From assembly GCF_030548465.1 (NCBI RefSeq), contig NZ_JAUOSF010000003.1, positions 124,001 to 188,000 of the forward strand: DNA of 64,000 nucleotides, written 5' to 3'. This DNA comes from Tamlana sp. 2_MG-2023 (lineage in GTDB: Bacteria > Bacteroidota > Bacteroidia > Flavobacteriales > Flavobacteriaceae). Shown in pieces: positions 61,957 through 64,000 of the stretch. A program made the translations under genes and the position numbers. Numbering within the stretch: the stretch's first letter is position 1; each line of letters starts with the position of its first letter. The notes under the pieces were generated by a model that searched no databases, was not told the origin of the DNA, and saw only the letters and a program-made list of their open reading frames with translations.

Positions 61957-63183
61957 ATGCGCATAGTAAATTCATATAAAACCTTTTTTTTATTCGTTGC
62001 ATTAATTTGTAGTACGATTGGTTTTGCTCAAAATAATAAGCAAAAACAGCTGGAGTCACGCCGACAAGAGCTGCGCAGGGAAATTCAGAAAATAAATGAA
62101 TTGCGTTCTGAGCACAGAACAAAACAAAAATCGGAACTTTCTTTAATTGAAGATTTTAACTATAAGATCAATGTCCTTTCTAATTTAATTAAGGTTACCA
62201 ATCAACAAGCAAACTTATTATCTCGCGAAATTAGTGCCAATCAGAAGCATATTTCCGAGTTAAGGGATGAATTAAAGCAGCTTAAGGAAGCTTATGCCGA
62301 TATGATTGTGAAATCTTATAAAAGTAAGAATCAGCAGAGTCGTATTATGTTTTTATTGTCTTCTGAAGACTTTAAACAGGCCTACAAGCGTATTCAATAC
62401 ATTAAGCAGTACTCGAATTACCAGAAGAAGCAAGGCGAGCTTATTAAGTCTAAAACTGAAGAGTTACAAAAAACGAATGTAAAACTATTAAAGCAACAAG
62501 AGGAGAAAAAGAATCTGATTGCCGAAAATAGAATTACTCAAAAATCTTTAGAAAAGGAACGTAGAGATCATGAGGTTTTAATGCAATCTATAAAGAAGAA
62601 TCTTTCTATGTACGCTGCTCAAATTAAGCAGAAACAACGTGAAGCAGATAAGATTGATCAAGAGATTGACCGTTTAATTAAGGAAGCCATTGCAAAATCG
62701 AATGCTAAAGCAGGAAAGAAATCAAGTTCTAAAAGTTTTGCCTTAACGGCGGAAGAAAAGGTTTTAGCCTCTAATTTTATAGCCAATAGAGGAAAATTAC
62801 CATGGCCGGTAGAGCGTGGTGTTGTTCGTCTGGGTTATGGTACGCAGCGTCACCCTATCGATAACTCATTAACCATAAAAAGTAATGGTGTGCGTATTGC
62901 TACTGCAAAGGGCGCCAAAGCACGTGCGGTATTTAACGGTGAGGTGAGCGAGATTTTAAGAATGAAACACGTGAACCCTATTGTGATGATTCGTCATGGA
63001 AATTATTTGACCATCTATAAAAATTTATCCAATGTTTATGTGAAAAAGGGTGATAAAGTCACCACAAAACAAGAAATTGGTGAGATAGCGACTAACCCAA
63101 GTAACGGTGAGACTATTTTAAGTTTTATCTTGTCTAAAGGACGTGACACCGAAAACCCTGCAAGTTGGATTTATAAGATGTAA
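61957..63183 (+). CDS. EnvC-like murein hydrolase activator with degenerate LytM domain
   Basis: A 408-aa periplasmic protein with a signal peptide (1-25), long coiled coils (about 25-120 and 150-250) and a C-terminal LytM domain (about 275-408). The zinc-ligand positions of M23 peptidases are lost: the HxxxD site reads NGVRIAT, and the HxH site reads LSFILS. This matches EnvC-type proteins, which activate amidases at the division site without cutting peptidoglycan themselves. It contrasts with the M23 peptidase at 5048-5917, which has every ligand. Confidence 0.88.
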   Translation: MRIVNSYKTFFLFVALICSTIGFAQNNKQKQLESRRQELRREIQKINELRSEHRTKQKSELSLIEDFNYKINVLSNLIKVTNQQANLLSREISANQKHISELRDELKQLKEAYADMIVKSYKSKNQQSRIMFLLSSEDFKQAYKRIQYIKQYSNYQKKQGELIKSKTEELQKTNVKLLKQQEEKKNLIAENRITQKSLEKERRDHEVLMQSIKKNLSMYAAQIKQKQREADKIDQEIDRLIKEAIAKSNAKAGKKSSSKSFALTAEEKVLASNFIANRGKLPWPVERGVVRLGYGTQRHPIDNSLTIKSNGVRIATAKGAKARAVFNGEVSEILRMKHVNPIVMIRHGNYLTIYKNLSNVYVKKGDKVTTKQEIGEIATNPSNGETILSFILSKGRDTENPASWIYKM

Positions 63184-63218
63184 AGCGTATTATTGAGTAA
63201 ATAATTAAAAATCAAGGG

Positions 63219-63545
63219 ATGTTAGGATTAGTTTTACTCTATTGGATTGGAAAGTATTTTTACAAACTAGCTGAAGTATACAATAAGAGTAAGTGGGGTT
63301 TTGTAATTTTAGGAATACTATCTTATTATAGCGGAATTTTATTATTTGGTTTTATTGTTGGGATACTATTTGAACTTTTTTCTCCAGGAGCTATAGATGG
63401 TATTAATGATACATTATTAGGTATATTATTCCTGCCTTTCGGGATTTTAAGTTGCTATTTATTCTACAAATTTTTAGAAAAGACATGGGAGAAAAATAAG
63501 CCGAATCTCATGGAATCAATCGATGAGATTGGTAAAACCAGTTAA
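63219..63545 (+). CDS. Small hypothetical membrane protein
   Basis: A 108-aa protein with three hydrophobic segments (about 1-14, 27-50 and 65-88) and a charged tail. I do not recognise the family. It starts 35 bases after the EnvC-like gene and could be cotranscribed with it. The hydrophobic pattern is coherent, which favours a real protein over a chance frame. The short gap 63546-63598 that follows holds no clear terminator. Confidence 0.6.
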   Translation: MLGLVLLYWIGKYFYKLAEVYNKSKWGFVILGILSYYSGILLFGFIVGILFELFSPGAIDGINDTLLGILFLPFGILSCYLFYKFLEKTWEKNKPNLMESIDEIGKTS

Positions 63546-63598
63546 ACGATTTTAATTTTATGCTAAGTACTTTTCTTGGTTGTGAGCAGAAATGGCGC

Positions 63599-64000
63599 TT
63601 ATTCAAACAAAGCTTTTAGTTCGGTAGCGTCTTGGGGTTTCATTTTTCCAGCAAGCAGTAAACTCAATTGTTTTCGGCGTAAAGCTGCAGCAAAGCGTTC
63701 TTTTTCTAGATTGGTTTCAGGAAGGACTTCAGGAACGGCTACAGGGCGTCCCGTTTCATCTACAGCTACAAAGGTGTAGATGGCTTCGTTAGCTTTAGTA
63801 CGCGCTCCAGATTCACGGTCTTCAATCCAAACATCAATAAAGACTTCCATAGAGGTTCTAAATGCACGAGATACTTTAGCTTCAACTGTAACTACACTAC
63901 CTAAAGGCACGGCGCTATTAAAAGCGACATGGTTTACAGAAGCAGTTACTACAATACGACGACTATGACGTCTCGCAGAAATAGCAGCAGCACGATCCAT
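63599..64000 (-). CDS. Acyl-CoA thioesterase (hot-dog fold), N-terminus outside window
   Basis: The reading frame runs off the right edge and ends at 63599, leaving 134 codons including the stop. The sequence DRAAAISARRHS...VVTASVNHVAF is the central part of YciA/ACOT-type acyl-CoA thioesterases, which cleave acyl-CoA to free acid and CoA. Family members normally have another 20-30 residues before this point, so the Met at the very edge is internal. The C-terminal part (about 90-133) is family-typical but less conserved. Confidence 0.85.
   Translation of the reverse strand: MDRAAAISARRHSRRIVVTASVNHVAFNSAVPLGSVVTVEAKVSRAFRTSMEVFIDVWIEDRESGARTKANEAIYTFVAVDETGRPVAVPEVLPETNLEKERFAAALRRKQLSLLLAGKMKPQDATELKALFE

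Noticed and set aside
63576-63968. Plus-strand open frames opposite the thioesterase gene
   Set aside because: The minus strand encodes a clear hot-dog thioesterase across the same bases; the plus-strand products resemble no known family.
1-64000. tRNA or rRNA genes
   Set aside because: I looked in all intergenic gaps for cloverleaf-like sequences ending in CCA or with GTTCGAxTC and found none. An automated tRNAscan would be decisive.
1-64000. CRISPR arrays, prophage or intact insertion sequences
   Set aside because: No regularly spaced direct repeats of 25-40 bases, no integrase, phage structural or transposase genes were seen. The heptad arrays at 43357-43461 and 55442-55596 have units far too short for CRISPR.

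Overview
The window is a piece of a Flavobacteriaceae (Bacteroidota) chromosome. The evidence is the low G+C content, promoters with the Bacteroidota -7 box TAnnTTTG, a type IX secretion/gliding lipoprotein (SprE/PorW type), an F-type ATP synthase operon lacking atpD and atpC, and many Bacteroidota-restricted families (DUF4837, DUF4292, DUF5687, DUF6427 and others). I see no rRNA, tRNA, CRISPR array, prophage or intact insertion sequence. Both ends cut genes: the C-terminus of a DusB-type tRNA-dihydrouridine synthase on the left and an acyl-CoA thioesterase on the right.

Region 1 (1-9138) is core chromosome: pgk, an MltD-like lytic transglycosylase with LysM domains, a DUF4837 lipoprotein, tatA, a membrane-anchored M23 peptidase translationally coupled to a GH3-family adenylating enzyme, and a 562-aa protein whose C-terminal half looks like a nucleoside-phosphorylase fold.

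Region 2 (9146-38187) is a large surface-polysaccharide locus of the Wzx/Wzy kind. It holds a Wzz-like chain-length regulator, dTDP-rhamnose genes (rfbBACD), a full-looking legionaminic acid cassette (legB, legC, a NeuD/LegH-like acetyltransferase, legI, legG, ptmE-like, legF), a probable CMP-sugar-dependent transferase, a Wzx flippase, several GT4 transferases, an MBOAT/SGNH O-acylation pair, two polytopic Wzy/ligase-like proteins, ugd plus a UDP-xylose synthase, the polyprenyl-phosphate sugar-1-phosphate transferase that starts the repeat unit, a GT2 enzyme, and a convergent CapK/PaaK-like adenylate-forming enzyme. A decayed glycosyltransferase lies in the only long non-coding gap (30865-31316), just upstream of an intact relative. 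The predicted product is an O-acylated polymer or glycan containing rhamnose, legionaminic acid and a uronic acid or xylose.

Region 3 (38277-47323) has purD, two small Bacteroidota membrane proteins (DUF6341, DUF6427), upp, DUF4254, a GT9 heptosyltransferase-like enzyme, a PaaE-type ferredoxin reductase, a DUF2059 protein and an ABC exporter made of a DUF5687 permease and an ATPase. Its intergenic gaps carry dispersed repeats and a heptad-like simple repeat.

Region 4 (47607-63545) has sprE, a bactofilin overlapping atpZ, DUF6168, atpB-E-F-H-A-G, a second flippase, dut, a sugar nucleotidyltransferase, a TPR protein, a DUF4292 lipoprotein and an EnvC-like protein whose LytM domain has lost its metal ligands. 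Two composite palindromic elements flank the nucleotidyltransferase gene. Overall this is ordinary core chromosome interrupted by one accessory glycan locus. The most unusual items are the orphan transferase next to the legionaminic acid cassette, the glycosyltransferase relic, the phosphorylase-like fusion, and the intergenic repeat elements.
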